A stretch of 6,555 nt of DNA from an uncultured Burkholderiales bacterium (lineage in GTDB: Bacteria > Pseudomonadota > Gammaproteobacteria > Burkholderiales > Burkholderiaceae_C), in the NCBI GenBank assembly GCA_903856875.1, contig CAIODE010000428.1:1-6555 (forward strand). The letters are read 5' to 3'. Below the pieces are notes generated by a model. That model did no database searches and had not been told where the DNA came from. It saw only the letters and a list, made by a program, of their open reading frames with translations. The position numbers were made by a program, and so were the translations under genes. This document shows, in pieces, positions 1 to 6,306 of this stretch. Position 1 is the stretch's first letter. Each line of letters begins with the position of its first letter.

Positions 1-1
1 A

Positions 2-286
2 GATGCCGTGATCGATGCCATTCAAAGGCACGTCGATGCCAAGCGGTATCTGTGTGCACCAAGACCTGAATACCATGACAGTTTGTCTGAAGATTCCAAG
101 CGCAGCTTGAAACTTCAAGGTGGTATTTTCTCTGAACAAGAAGCTGCTAAGTTCATTGCAGAACCTGGCGCCAAAGATGCGGTGCGAGTGCGCCTTTGGG
201 ACGACCTTGCGAAACAACCCAGTCTCAGAACTCCAGGGCTCTCTCACTACATGCAAATTGCAAAACGTTGCGCCTTGAAAGTTTAA
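2..286 (+). CDS. HD-domain mixed-valent di-iron oxygenase of phosphonate catabolism (PhnZ/TmpB-like), C-terminal part
   Basis: Partial: the frame is open to the left edge, leaving 94 residues of a family usually near 190, so the internal GTG at 8 is not the true start. Seen: an H-V-D-A-K-R-Y-L motif (His codon 29-31, Lys codon 41-43), then LSxxS, S-L-K-L-Q-G-G and R-L-W-D-D (Asp codon 200-202). From memory of PhnZ, these align without gaps to the iron ligand His104, the phosphonate-binding Lys108 and the iron ligand Asp161, with Ser126 also matching. Known: PhnZ cleaves 1-hydroxy-2-aminoethylphosphonate to glycine and phosphate using O2, and TmpB cleaves the trimethylammonio analogue to glycine betaine and phosphate. 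Both are cytosolic and act after a 2-oxoglutarate hydroxylase (PhnY*/TmpA). The substrate-selecting N-terminal half is missing, so PhnZ and TmpB types cannot be told apart. One base separates its stop from the next gene, so it is probably co-transcribed. Family assignment is fairly sure. Confidence 0.82.
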   Translation, partial: DAVIDAIQRHVDAKRYLCAPRPEYHDSLSEDSKRSLKLQGGIFSEQEAAKFIAEPGAKDAVRVRLWDDLAKQPSLRTPGLSHYMQIAKRCALKV

Positions 287-287
287 G

Positions 288-1130
288 ATGGGCATGACTT
301 GGCCTGTTTTGATGTTGGTGCTTTTTGGGGCACTGCTTCACGCCAGCTGGAATGCACTTGTGAAGTCTAGCTCCGACAAAACACTAGACACTGCCCTGAT
401 CCATGTCCTGTGTTCGTTGTTGGCGCTTCCTGTCTGCTTGTTCGTGGGCCCACCGCCTGCAGAGTCTTGGCCTTATATCTTGTGCTCCTTGGTGGTTCAC
501 GTTGGTTACTACTTTGCTTTGGCCGGAGCCTATCGACATGGTGAACTGGGGCTGACATACCCCTTGATGCGGGGTACTGCGCCCATGTTGGTAGCACTCA
601 CATCCTTTGCATTCATCGGTGAAGATTTGACACCGTTGGCTTGGTTGGGCGTGGCTTGCATCAGCGGTGGTGTTTTGTTACTAGGCTTCACGCGGCAATG
701 GTGGACACATCGGAAAGCCATTTTGTTTGCCCTTTGTAATGCGGTGCTCATTGCTATATACACCGTGATCGATGCCAAAGGTGCTCGCAGCTCCGGTCAC
801 GTTGTGCAATACATCAGCATGTTGTTTGTCTTGGACGGCTGGCCTTTTGCAATTTTGGTCTTCATGCAACGCAAAGGGCAGGTGTGGCCTTATGTGCTCA
901 AGCGTTGGCCTGTTGCAGCTGGTGGAGCATTTGCCTCAATTGGGTCTTACGCCATTGCGCTGTGGGCCATGACCGTCGCGCCTGTGGCCATGGTAGCGGC
1001 TCTGCGAGAAACATCGGTTTTTTTTGCGGCACTCATTGGCGCTTGGTTCTTGAAAGAAGTTTGGACTCGGCAAAGAATTGCAGGCACTGTGGCCATTCTT
1101 TCTGGCGTTGCCGCACTTCGTTTGGGTTAG
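288..1130 (+). CDS. EamA/DMT-superfamily permease, phosphonate-utilization-associated type
   Basis: 280-residue inner-membrane protein with about ten hydrophobic helices (roughly residues 5-22, 35-53, 62-82, 92-110, 118-135, 143-162, 173-192, 207-229, 232-254, 262-278) arranged as two tandem EamA repeats. The stretch Y-R-H-G-E-L-G-L-T-Y-P-L-M-R-G at the start of helix 4 and the E-x-x-x-F-F-A-A-L near helix 9 are typical of the family. Length and location match the subgroup described as 'phosphonate utilization associated putative membrane protein' (TIGR03340, recalled, not searched). The ATG at 288 lies one base after the HD-oxygenase stop, with no clear Shine-Dalgarno, which suggests translational coupling; an ATG at 294 is a less likely start. 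The substrate and direction are unknown. By context it may move a phosphonate, betaine or another product of the pathway (inference). Family call is sure, role is not. Confidence 0.88.
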   Translation: MGMTWPVLMLVLFGALLHASWNALVKSSSDKTLDTALIHVLCSLLALPVCLFVGPPPAESWPYILCSLVVHVGYYFALAGAYRHGELGLTYPLMRGTAPMLVALTSFAFIGEDLTPLAWLGVACISGGVLLLGFTRQWWTHRKAILFALCNAVLIAIYTVIDAKGARSSGHVVQYISMLFVLDGWPFAILVFMQRKGQVWPYVLKRWPVAAGGAFASIGSYAIALWAMTVAPVAMVAALRETSVFFAALIGAWFLKEVWTRQRIAGTVAILSGVAALRLG

Positions 1131-1147
1131 TGCTTTAGGACGTGCAT

Positions 1148-1153
1148 TAGGAG
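1148..1153 (+). promoter_or_regulatory. Ribosome binding site of the dehydrogenase gene
   Basis: TAGGAG lies 9 bases before the ATG at 1163 and fixes that start. It sits within the 32-base spacer after the permease stop; the spacer shows no terminator or convincing promoter, which supports co-transcription. Confidence 0.7.
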
Positions 1154-1162
1154 ATCACATTC

Positions 1163-3580
1163 ATGGCAATACAAAGCTTTCCAACTCAGGCCAAAATTGT
1201 CATTGTGGGCGGCGGCATTGCGGGCTGCTCTGTGGCTTATCACTTGGCCAAGTTGGGTCAAACCGATGTGGTCTTGCTAGAGCAGGGCAAGTTAACCAGT
1301 GGTACCACCTGGCATGCTGCTGGCTTGGTGGGTCAAATGCGTCCCAATCGAAATATGACGCGCATGAGCAAGTACGGCATTGAACTTTATTCAAGCCTAG
1401 AAGCCGAAACGGGCTTGGCCACTGGTTGGAAACAATGCGGCAGTGTGAATGTGGCGCGTACACCCGAGCGCATGAAAGTTTTGCGAAAACAAATTGCCTT
1501 GGCCAGAAGCTTCGGTGTGGAAGTTCATGAAATCACGCCGCAAGAAGTGGGCGAGCGCGCACCTTTGCTTAGAACCGATGACTTAGCAGGCGGCATTTGG
1601 ATTCCTGGCGATGGCAAAGCCAATCCTGCTGATTTGTGCATGTCATTGGCCAAAGGTGCAAGGTTGTGTGGTGTCAAAATTTTTGAAGACATAGAAGTCA
1701 CAGCTGTCGAATTGAATGCAGGCCGCGTGAAAGGTGTGAAAACCAAGCAAGGCGATATTCAGTGCGATATCTTGGTCAACTGTGCTGGCCAATGGGCGCG
1801 CCAATTTGGTCAGTTGGCAGGTGTCAATGTGCCGCTTTATTCTGCTGAGCATTTCTACATTGTGACCGATAAGATTGAAGGCATTCACCCCATGTGGCCC
1901 GTGGTGCGAGACCCAGATGGCTACATCTACTACAAAGAAGAAGTGGGTGGCCTGGTCATGGGCGGCTTCGAGCCTGTGGCCAAACCTTGGAATGTGCACC
2001 CTATTCCCTCTACTTTTCAATTTGAGTTGCTAGGCGAGGATTGGGATCAGTTTGAAATTTTGATGGAAAACGCCATTCACCGCACACCGTGTTTGGAAAC
2101 GGCCAAAGTCAAAATGTTGCTCAATGGACCCGAGAGTTTCACGCCGGATGGCAATTTCATTTTGGGTGAGGCGCCTGAAGTTCGAAACTATTTTGTGTGT
2201 GCTGGTTTCAATTCAGCCGGCATTGCCAACTCTGGTGGTGCGGGGCGCTTGATGGCAGAGTGGATTGTGGGCGGTGAACCCAGCGTTGACTTATGGGATG
2301 TCTATGTGCGCAGGTTTGGTGCTTTTACGGGCAATCGAAAGGCCCTATCGGAACGTACTGCTGAAACTCTGGGCTTGCACTACGCCATGCGTTGGCCTAG
2401 GCAAGAGTTGCAAACGGTTCGTCCTTTGCGCTGCTCGCCCTTGTATGACATTTTGGCAGCGAAAGGCGCAGAGTTTGGCAGTAAAAATGGCTGGGAGCGC
2501 GTGAACTATTTCCGACCTCCGGGTGCGCCGCCTGCTCTAGATACTTTGGACACACCAGATTGGTTGCCATGGGTGCAAGCTGAACAAAAAGCAACCCGTG
2601 AAGCCGTTGCTTTGTACGATCAAAGTTCATTTTCAAAACTCGCAGTGCGAGGCCAAGATGCATTGTCATTTTTGCAAACCATGTGCGCCAATGAAATGGA
2701 TGTGGCCATTGGCAAAATGGTTTACACCCCGCTGCTTAACGACAGAGGTGGCTTTGAAAGTGATCTCACCGTCATTCGATTGAGTGCCGATCGTTTTATG
2801 GTCGTGACTGGATCAGGTCAAACAACGCGAGATTTAGATTGGCTGCAGCGCCATGTCATGCCCGAAATGCGAGTCTTCATCGATGATGTTTCTGCGCAGT
2901 TTTGTGTCTTGTCATTGATGGGGCCGCAGTCTGCAAGCTTGATGTCTCGGGTTTGTCATGAAGACTTGTCGCCGCAAGGTTTGGCGTTTGCACAGACACG
3001 TGAAATAGATGTGGGCCATGCCAAAGTGCGTGTGGCACGCATGAGCTACGTGGGTGGTCCTGGTTATGAGTTGTACGTGCCTGTTGAAATGACGCGGCAT
3101 GTGTACCTGGCTTTGCAAAGTGCGGGGGCAGACCTTGGCTTGCGAGATGCCGGGTACTACGCTTTGGATGCGCTTCGCATCGAACGTCAAAGGCGAGCAT
3201 GGGGCGCTGAGATGGGCCCTGATGAAACGCCCTTTGAAGCGGGCTTGTGGACCGGTGTGAAACTCGACAAAGCCAGCGACTTCAAAGGCAAGAAAGCCTT
3301 GTTGGCCAAAAAAGCACAAGCGGGATTTCAAGCTGAGAAGAAGCTTGTGAAGATTGTTGTGAAAGACGCACAACATTATTTGTGGGGTGGTGAGCCGCTC
3401 AGTGTGGCAGGTCAATTTGTGGGAGAGGTTACTTCTGCGGGTTGGGGTTATGAGGCCGGCACGACGGTGGCTTTGGGTTACATCCGAGGCCATTGGGCGC
3501 AACAAGCCATCCAAAACCTGCAAGCGCAGGCCGAGTTATGGGGTGTGCCTGTCGATGTTCTGATCAATGAGGCCGTTTGA
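1163..3580 (+). CDS. Sarcosine/dimethylglycine dehydrogenase-family flavoprotein with C-terminal folate-binding GcvT-like half
   Basis: 805 residues, the full length of the family, with no signal peptide, so cytosolic. The N-terminal DAO-type FAD domain (about 10-375) has G-G-G-I-A-G at 16-21 (Rossmann GxGxxG) and the ribose-binding Glu40. T-T-W-H-A-A-G at 48-54 holds His51, the position that carries covalent FAD in mammalian dimethylglycine and sarcosine dehydrogenases. GPESFTPDG (322-330) and GFNSAG (348-353) close this domain. A linker FAO-type domain follows (about 377-445, ending G-W-E-R). The GCV_T domain (about 480-700) includes GYELYV near 634-639 and LRIERQRRAWGAEM with Glu674. GCV_T_C fills the rest. 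Known: such enzymes oxidise an N-methyl amine and pass the one-carbon unit to tetrahydrofolate as 5,10-methylene-THF. The S-G-T-T-W-H-A-A-G-L-V-x-Q-x-R-P stretch resembles sarcosine dehydrogenase more than dimethylglycine dehydrogenase, but the substrate is not settled. By context the substrate may derive from an N-methylated phosphonate or from betaine (inference). Confidence 0.9.
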   Translation: MAIQSFPTQAKIVIVGGGIAGCSVAYHLAKLGQTDVVLLEQGKLTSGTTWHAAGLVGQMRPNRNMTRMSKYGIELYSSLEAETGLATGWKQCGSVNVARTPERMKVLRKQIALARSFGVEVHEITPQEVGERAPLLRTDDLAGGIWIPGDGKANPADLCMSLAKGARLCGVKIFEDIEVTAVELNAGRVKGVKTKQGDIQCDILVNCAGQWARQFGQLAGVNVPLYSAEHFYIVTDKIEGIHPMWPVVRDPDGYIYYKEEVGGLVMGGFEPVAKPWNVHPIPSTFQFELLGEDWDQFEILMENAIHRTPCLETAKVKMLLNGPESFTPDGNFILGEAPEVRNYFVCAGFNSAGIANSGGAGRLMAEWIVGGEPSVDLWDVYVRRFGAFTGNRKALSERTAETLGLHYAMRWPRQELQTVRPLRCSPLYDILAAKGAEFGSKNGWERVNYFRPPGAPPALDTLDTPDWLPWVQAEQKATREAVALYDQSSFSKLAVRGQDALSFLQTMCANEMDVAIGKMVYTPLLNDRGGFESDLTVIRLSADRFMVVTGSGQTTRDLDWLQRHVMPEMRVFIDDVSAQFCVLSLMGPQSASLMSRVCHEDLSPQGLAFAQTREIDVGHAKVRVARMSYVGGPGYELYVPVEMTRHVYLALQSAGADLGLRDAGYYALDALRIERQRRAWGAEMGPDETPFEAGLWTGVKLDKASDFKGKKALLAKKAQAGFQAEKKLVKIVVKDAQHYLWGGEPLSVAGQFVGEVTSAGWGYEAGTTVALGYIRGHWAQQAIQNLQAQAELWGVPVDVLINEAV

Positions 3581-3599
3581 TTCAACGGACTCAAGCACG

Positions 3600-3639
3600 C
3601 AGACAGGCATAATTTACCCTTGGTTCAGAACCCTGTCTG
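3600..3639 (+). repeat. 8-bp perfect inverted repeat with 24-base loop in the spacer before the ZIP gene
   Basis: CAGACAGG at 3600-3607 is the exact reverse complement of CCTGTCTG at 3632-3639. The arms enclose a possible -10 box. There is no T-run after it, so it is not a standard terminator. It could be an operator for a dimeric regulator or an RNA arm that competes with the smaller hairpin at 3623-3642. No Zur-like box is recognisable. Confidence 0.4.
3608..3613 (+). promoter_or_regulatory. Candidate -10 box of the ZIP transporter promoter
   Basis: CATAAT matches the sigma-70 -10 consensus at 5 of 6 positions and lies 45 bases before the ZIP start in the only sizeable spacer of the plus-strand half. 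No good -35 is present at 16-18 bases: TTCAAC at 3581-3586 is 21 bases away and poor. A weak or activator-dependent promoter is possible; the call is tentative. Confidence 0.28.
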
Positions 3640-3642
3640 AAC
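3623..3642 (+). other. Leader hairpin upstream of the ZIP gene
   Basis: GTTCAGA (3623-3629) pairs perfectly with TCTGAAC (3636-3642) around a 6-base loop, with one further G-U pair possible outside. It ends 16 bases before the ZIP ATG. No uridine tract follows, so it is at best a weak terminator for the dehydrogenase gene. Its right arm overlaps the right arm of the 3600-3639 repeat, so only one of the two can form. Confidence 0.35.
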
Positions 3643-3658
3643 TTCACTTGGAACTTGA

Positions 3659-4513
3659 ATGACCTTATTGGCTATTTTGTTGGGCACCTTGGCCGCTGGT
3701 ATTGGAAGTGTTTGGTTGGCGGCCTGGCTTAGCTTTGGCATTGTGAGCCGCTATACCCAACACATGCTGAGCTTGGCTGCAGGTGCATTGCTGGCTACCG
3801 CTTTTTTGCACCTGTTGCCTGAAGCCTTTGAAGCTGGTGTAGAACCCCACAACCTGTTTATGACCTTGTTGTTCGGTTTGCTGTTTTTCTTCTTGCTCGA
3901 CAAAGCAGAGCTTTGGCACCATGGCCACGAGCACCACCATGGCGATGCACACCAGGGCCATGATCATCATGACGCTCACGACCATGATCATGATCATGCG
4001 CATTCACATGCTACGGATACACCACACGATCAAGGCGCACACGCAAAGCCGCTGGCTGGTGGTTGGGCCATCTTGGCAGGCGACAGTGTTCACTGCTTTG
4101 GAGATGGTGTCCTCATTGCCTCTGCATTCATGGTAGATTTGAAGTTGGGCGTGGTGGCTGCGTTGGCTGTTTTGGCCCATGAAGTACCGCATCACATGGG
4201 CGATTTGGTGGTGCTGCGACAGGGCTCACAAAGCCGGCAAACTGCCGTCTTGAAAGTCTCATTGGCGGGCGCTATCACCGCTCTGGGAGGGCTAGCTGGC
4301 TACGCATTGTTAGACCAGCTGCATGGCGTCTTGCCCTACATGTTGGCCATTGCCAGCAGCAGTTTTATTTATGTGGCACTGGCCGATCTAATTCCGCAAT
4401 TGCAAAAACGTTTAAGTTCACGTGAAACGGCAGCGCAAATTGTTTGGCTGATGAGTGGCATTGCATTGGTCAGTGCGGTCAGTTTGTTGGCACACTCTTT
4501 CATTTTGCATTGA
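3659..4513 (+). CDS. ZIP-family divalent metal (zinc/iron) transporter with His-rich loop
   Basis: 284-residue inner-membrane protein with eight predicted helices (about 3-24, 34-54, 66-84, 134-158, 160-188, 198-219, 225-245, 260-283). The loop between helices 3 and 4 (87-128) has 18 His in 42 residues, mixed with Asp and Glu, a typical metal-collecting segment. Helix 4 has H-C-F-G-D-G (145-150), the counterpart of the HNxxDG motif, and helix 5 has H-E-V-P-H-H-M-G-D (174-182), the counterpart of HEIPHE/QxGD; together they form the binuclear metal site. Cys146 replaces the usual Asn, and His179 the usual Glu. Known: ZIP proteins move Zn2+, Fe2+ or related ions into the cytoplasm; the exact metal cannot be read here. 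The ATG at 3659 has a weak GGAA five bases before it. The gene lies 78 bases after the dehydrogenase and probably has its own promoter. The HD oxygenase upstream needs iron, but a functional link is only a guess. Confidence 0.9.
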   Translation: MTLLAILLGTLAAGIGSVWLAAWLSFGIVSRYTQHMLSLAAGALLATAFLHLLPEAFEAGVEPHNLFMTLLFGLLFFFLLDKAELWHHGHEHHHGDAHQGHDHHDAHDHDHDHAHSHATDTPHDQGAHAKPLAGGWAILAGDSVHCFGDGVLIASAFMVDLKLGVVAALAVLAHEVPHHMGDLVVLRQGSQSRQTAVLKVSLAGAITALGGLAGYALLDQLHGVLPYMLAIASSSFIYVALADLIPQLQKRLSSRETAAQIVWLMSGIALVSAVSLLAHSFILH

Positions 4514-4519
4514 TGCAAA
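4504..4519. terminator. Small palindrome at the convergent gene ends, possible weak terminator
   Basis: TTTGCAT and ATGCAAA flank a TG centre across the ZIP stop codon, giving at most a 6-bp AT-rich stem with a 4-base loop. Neither strand has a clear U-tract after it. The spacer between the two convergent stops is only 17 bases and contains no better candidate. Confidence 0.18.
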
Positions 4520-4530
4520 GCTCTGAGGTA

Positions 4531-5391
4531 TTAGCCTTTAGCGCATGGCAACCCGGGCGTGTTGCACCACTCGCTCCAGCTGCCAGGGTACAAGCGTGTG
4601 ACTCCTAAGCCTGCAATTTCCATGGCCAAAATATTGGGCACAGTACTGACCCCACTGCCACAGTGGTGAACCACAGTGGCAGGGTCTCTGCCTGCTAAAA
4701 GCTTTTCAAATTCAGCTTTCAATGCTTCTGCAGATTTGAAGAAACCATCTGCGCCTAGATTTTCAGTGAAAGGCCTGTTCAAGGCGCCTGGAATGTGGCC
4801 AGCCACAGGATCGAGGGGCTCCGTTTCGCCGCGATACCGCGCAGCACCACGGGCATCTATCAGGGTTAAATTGGGATGCCCCACTTGAGGTGCCAATTGA
4901 TCAGTACTGACCCATTCACGCAAAGCAGATTTCAATTCAAACTGGCTGGTGATGGGCTTCAATGCTGCAGGTGAGCCTTTCTCAACTGCGCCCCCTGATA
5001 CTTCCCATGCCTGAAGGCCACCATCTAAAACGGCCACAGCATCATGGCCCAACCATTTCAGCATCCACCACAAGCGGCCGCAATAGTTGGCGCCATTGCG
5101 GTCGTAAACCACAGCCTGCATGTTGTTTTGAAAACCTAAGCTGCCTAACCAAGCAGCCACGGCCTCACGCGAGGGCAGTGGATGTCTGCCGCCATTGACG
5201 GCCGTTGAATCGTGCGTACTGAGGTTGCGATCTAAATGGGCTTGGTGAGCGCCCTGAATGCGAACCGTGGCAAACAGGGTGTCCGCCATTTCGGGTTTCA
5301 TGAGGTCGCCGGTGCAATCAAACACCATGAAAGATTTGCCTGAAGTTTTCAAGTCTTTAAGCTGTTGAACAGAAATGAGAGTGGTGTACAT
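4531..5391 (-). CDS. sseA: 3-mercaptopyruvate sulfurtransferase (two-domain rhodanese)
   Basis: 286 residues, the normal length of SseA/rhodanese enzymes, with two tandem rhodanese domains: a non-catalytic one (about 5-130), containing V-F-D-C-T-G-D-L and L-D-G-G-L-Q-A-W, and a catalytic one (about 160-282). The second holds DARGAARYRGETEPLDPVAG (179-198) followed by HIPGA, and the active loop C-G-S-G-V-S beginning at Cys244. Gly-Ser after the Cys fits mercaptopyruvate sulfurtransferases (CGSGVT) rather than thiosulfate rhodaneses (CRKGVT). Ser249 replaces the usual Thr, a conservative change. Known reaction: sulfur from 3-mercaptopyruvate passes to the Cys persulfide and then to thiols or cyanide, giving pyruvate; cytosolic. 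It is the last gene of a minus-strand unit, 10 bases after the permease, with a strong ribosome site. Thiosulfate use cannot be excluded without assay. Confidence 0.9.
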   Translation of the reverse strand: MYTTLISVQQLKDLKTSGKSFMVFDCTGDLMKPEMADTLFATVRIQGAHQAHLDRNLSTHDSTAVNGGRHPLPSREAVAAWLGSLGFQNNMQAVVYDRNGANYCGRLWWMLKWLGHDAVAVLDGGLQAWEVSGGAVEKGSPAALKPITSQFELKSALREWVSTDQLAPQVGHPNLTLIDARGAARYRGETEPLDPVAGHIPGALNRPFTENLGADGFFKSAEALKAEFEKLLAGRDPATVVHHCGSGVSTVPNILAMEIAGLGVTRLYPGSWSEWCNTPGLPCAKG

Positions 5392-5396
5392 GTCGA

Positions 5397-5402
5397 TTCC
5401 TT
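5397..5402 (-). promoter_or_regulatory. Ribosome binding site of the sulfurtransferase gene, touching the permease stop codon
   Basis: Read on the minus strand, AAGGAA lies 5 bases before the ATG at 5391-5389, and its first A is the last base of the permease TGA stop (5404-5402). This fixes the sulfurtransferase start and indicates translational coupling of the two genes. Confidence 0.7.
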
Positions 5403-6301
5403 CAGTCGTTTTGACTTTGCAATGGTGCAGGTGTACCGGCCTTGTTTCGGCCGCTTAAAGCAGTGGCAGCAATGCCACTTAAAACAATGACCAATATACC
5501 GCCCCAACCGATCCAAGGTATTTGATCGCCAAATAAAAACAGGCCGAACAAGGCTGAAAAAACAATGCCAGAGTATTGCAAGTTAGCGACCACCATGGTG
5601 GCCCCGTCGTTGTAAGCCCGTGTCATGCACCATTGGCCCAATGCGGCCAGGATGCCAATGGGCAACAACAGCCAAGCTTCTGTCCAGACCCATTCGCTGG
5701 TGCCCGTGAACAGCATGACAAGCGCGCCAGATACGGTTGCTGCCAATGAAAAATAAAACACAGTGCGTTCAACCGGCTCGCCTTCTCTGCCAAGTTCAGC
5801 CACCTGAATGTAGGCCATGGCGGCAATCATGCCGGATGACAAGCCCACCAATCCTGCAAGCACTTGGTTTTGTTCGAAGGTGGGCCGCAGAATCATGACC
5901 ACACCCAAAAAGCTGATCACCACAGTGAGCACCACAGACAGCTGGCCCTTCACATCTTGGAGATGGCCTTTCCAAAGCGTGGCACCCACCAAAAAGGCAG
6001 CGACCCAAATGCCACTCATGTAGTTCAAGGTCATGGCTGTGGCCAAAGGCAGATAAGCAATGGCATAAAACCATGCGGCCAAAGACACCACCCCCGTGAA
6101 CGCACGCCAAGTGTGCATTCTGGGCACATTGGTTTGAAGTGAAATGCCGTTGCGCTGACACGCAATGGCCATGAGCAAGGTGCCAATGGCGCCGCGATAG
6201 AAAACCAATTCAAAGGTGCTGAAGTGCTCCGCCGCAAACTTCACACACACACTCATGACTGAAAAAAACAGCGAGGCTAAAACCATCCAAAGTGCTTGCA
6301 T
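5402..6301 (-). CDS. EamA/DMT-superfamily permease (drug/metabolite transporter)
   Basis: 299 residues from the chosen ATG, with about ten hydrophobic helices (roughly 3-22, 30-46, 62-80, 84-104, 116-138, 148-168, 179-199, 208-224, 231-258, 262-283) in two EamA repeats and a short polar C-terminal tail. E-L-V-F-Y-R-G in the helix 1-2 region is a classic mark of this group. A longer frame begins at a GTG at 6358 and would add 19 polar residues, but it overlaps the upstream gene by 52 bases and lacks a Shine-Dalgarno. The ATG at 6301 opens directly into helix 1 and sits five bases after the upstream stop, so it is preferred. Substrate unknown; family members export amino acids, cysteine-related metabolites or nucleosides, or import others. 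It is not evidently a recent duplicate of the permease at 288-1130, since shared residues are limited to family motifs. Confidence 0.88.
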   Translation of the reverse strand: MQALWMVLASLFFSVMSVCVKFAAEHFSTFELVFYRGAIGTLLMAIACQRNGISLQTNVPRMHTWRAFTGVVSLAAWFYAIAYLPLATAMTLNYMSGIWVAAFLVGATLWKGHLQDVKGQLSVVLTVVISFLGVVMILRPTFEQNQVLAGLVGLSSGMIAAMAYIQVAELGREGEPVERTVFYFSLAATVSGALVMLFTGTSEWVWTEAWLLLPIGILAALGQWCMTRAYNDGATMVVANLQYSGIVFSALFGLFLFGDQIPWIGWGGILVIVLSGIAATALSGRNKAGTPAPLQSQND

Positions 6302-6306
6302 GCAGC

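Noticed and set aside
2912..3523. A 203-residue open frame on the minus strand inside the dehydrogenase gene
   Set aside because: It lies fully antisense to a well-conserved coding region, shows low-complexity Cys/His/Arg-rich composition and no recognisable domain; it is a shadow of the real gene.
3623..3642. A standard rho-independent terminator after the dehydrogenase gene
   Set aside because: The stem is real, but no uridine tract follows and the ZIP start is only 16 bases downstream, so it is listed as a leader hairpin instead.
3581..3658. A Zur or Fur operator in the ZIP leader
   Set aside because: No sequence resembling the usual AT-rich palindromes of these regulators is present; only the GC-containing inverted repeats described above.
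3983..3998. Short CATGATCATGATCATG tract that looks like a tandem repeat
   Set aside because: It encodes the His-Asp run of the metal loop and is explained by protein composition.
3665..4003. Met/Val-rich minus-strand frame opposite the ZIP gene
   Set aside because: Its composition is the mirror of the His/Asp codons (CAT/GAT) of the ZIP loop, and there is no independent support for coding.
5796..6161. 121-residue minus-strand frame within the right-hand permease
   Set aside because: It is out of frame with the conserved EamA protein on the same strand and has no family features.
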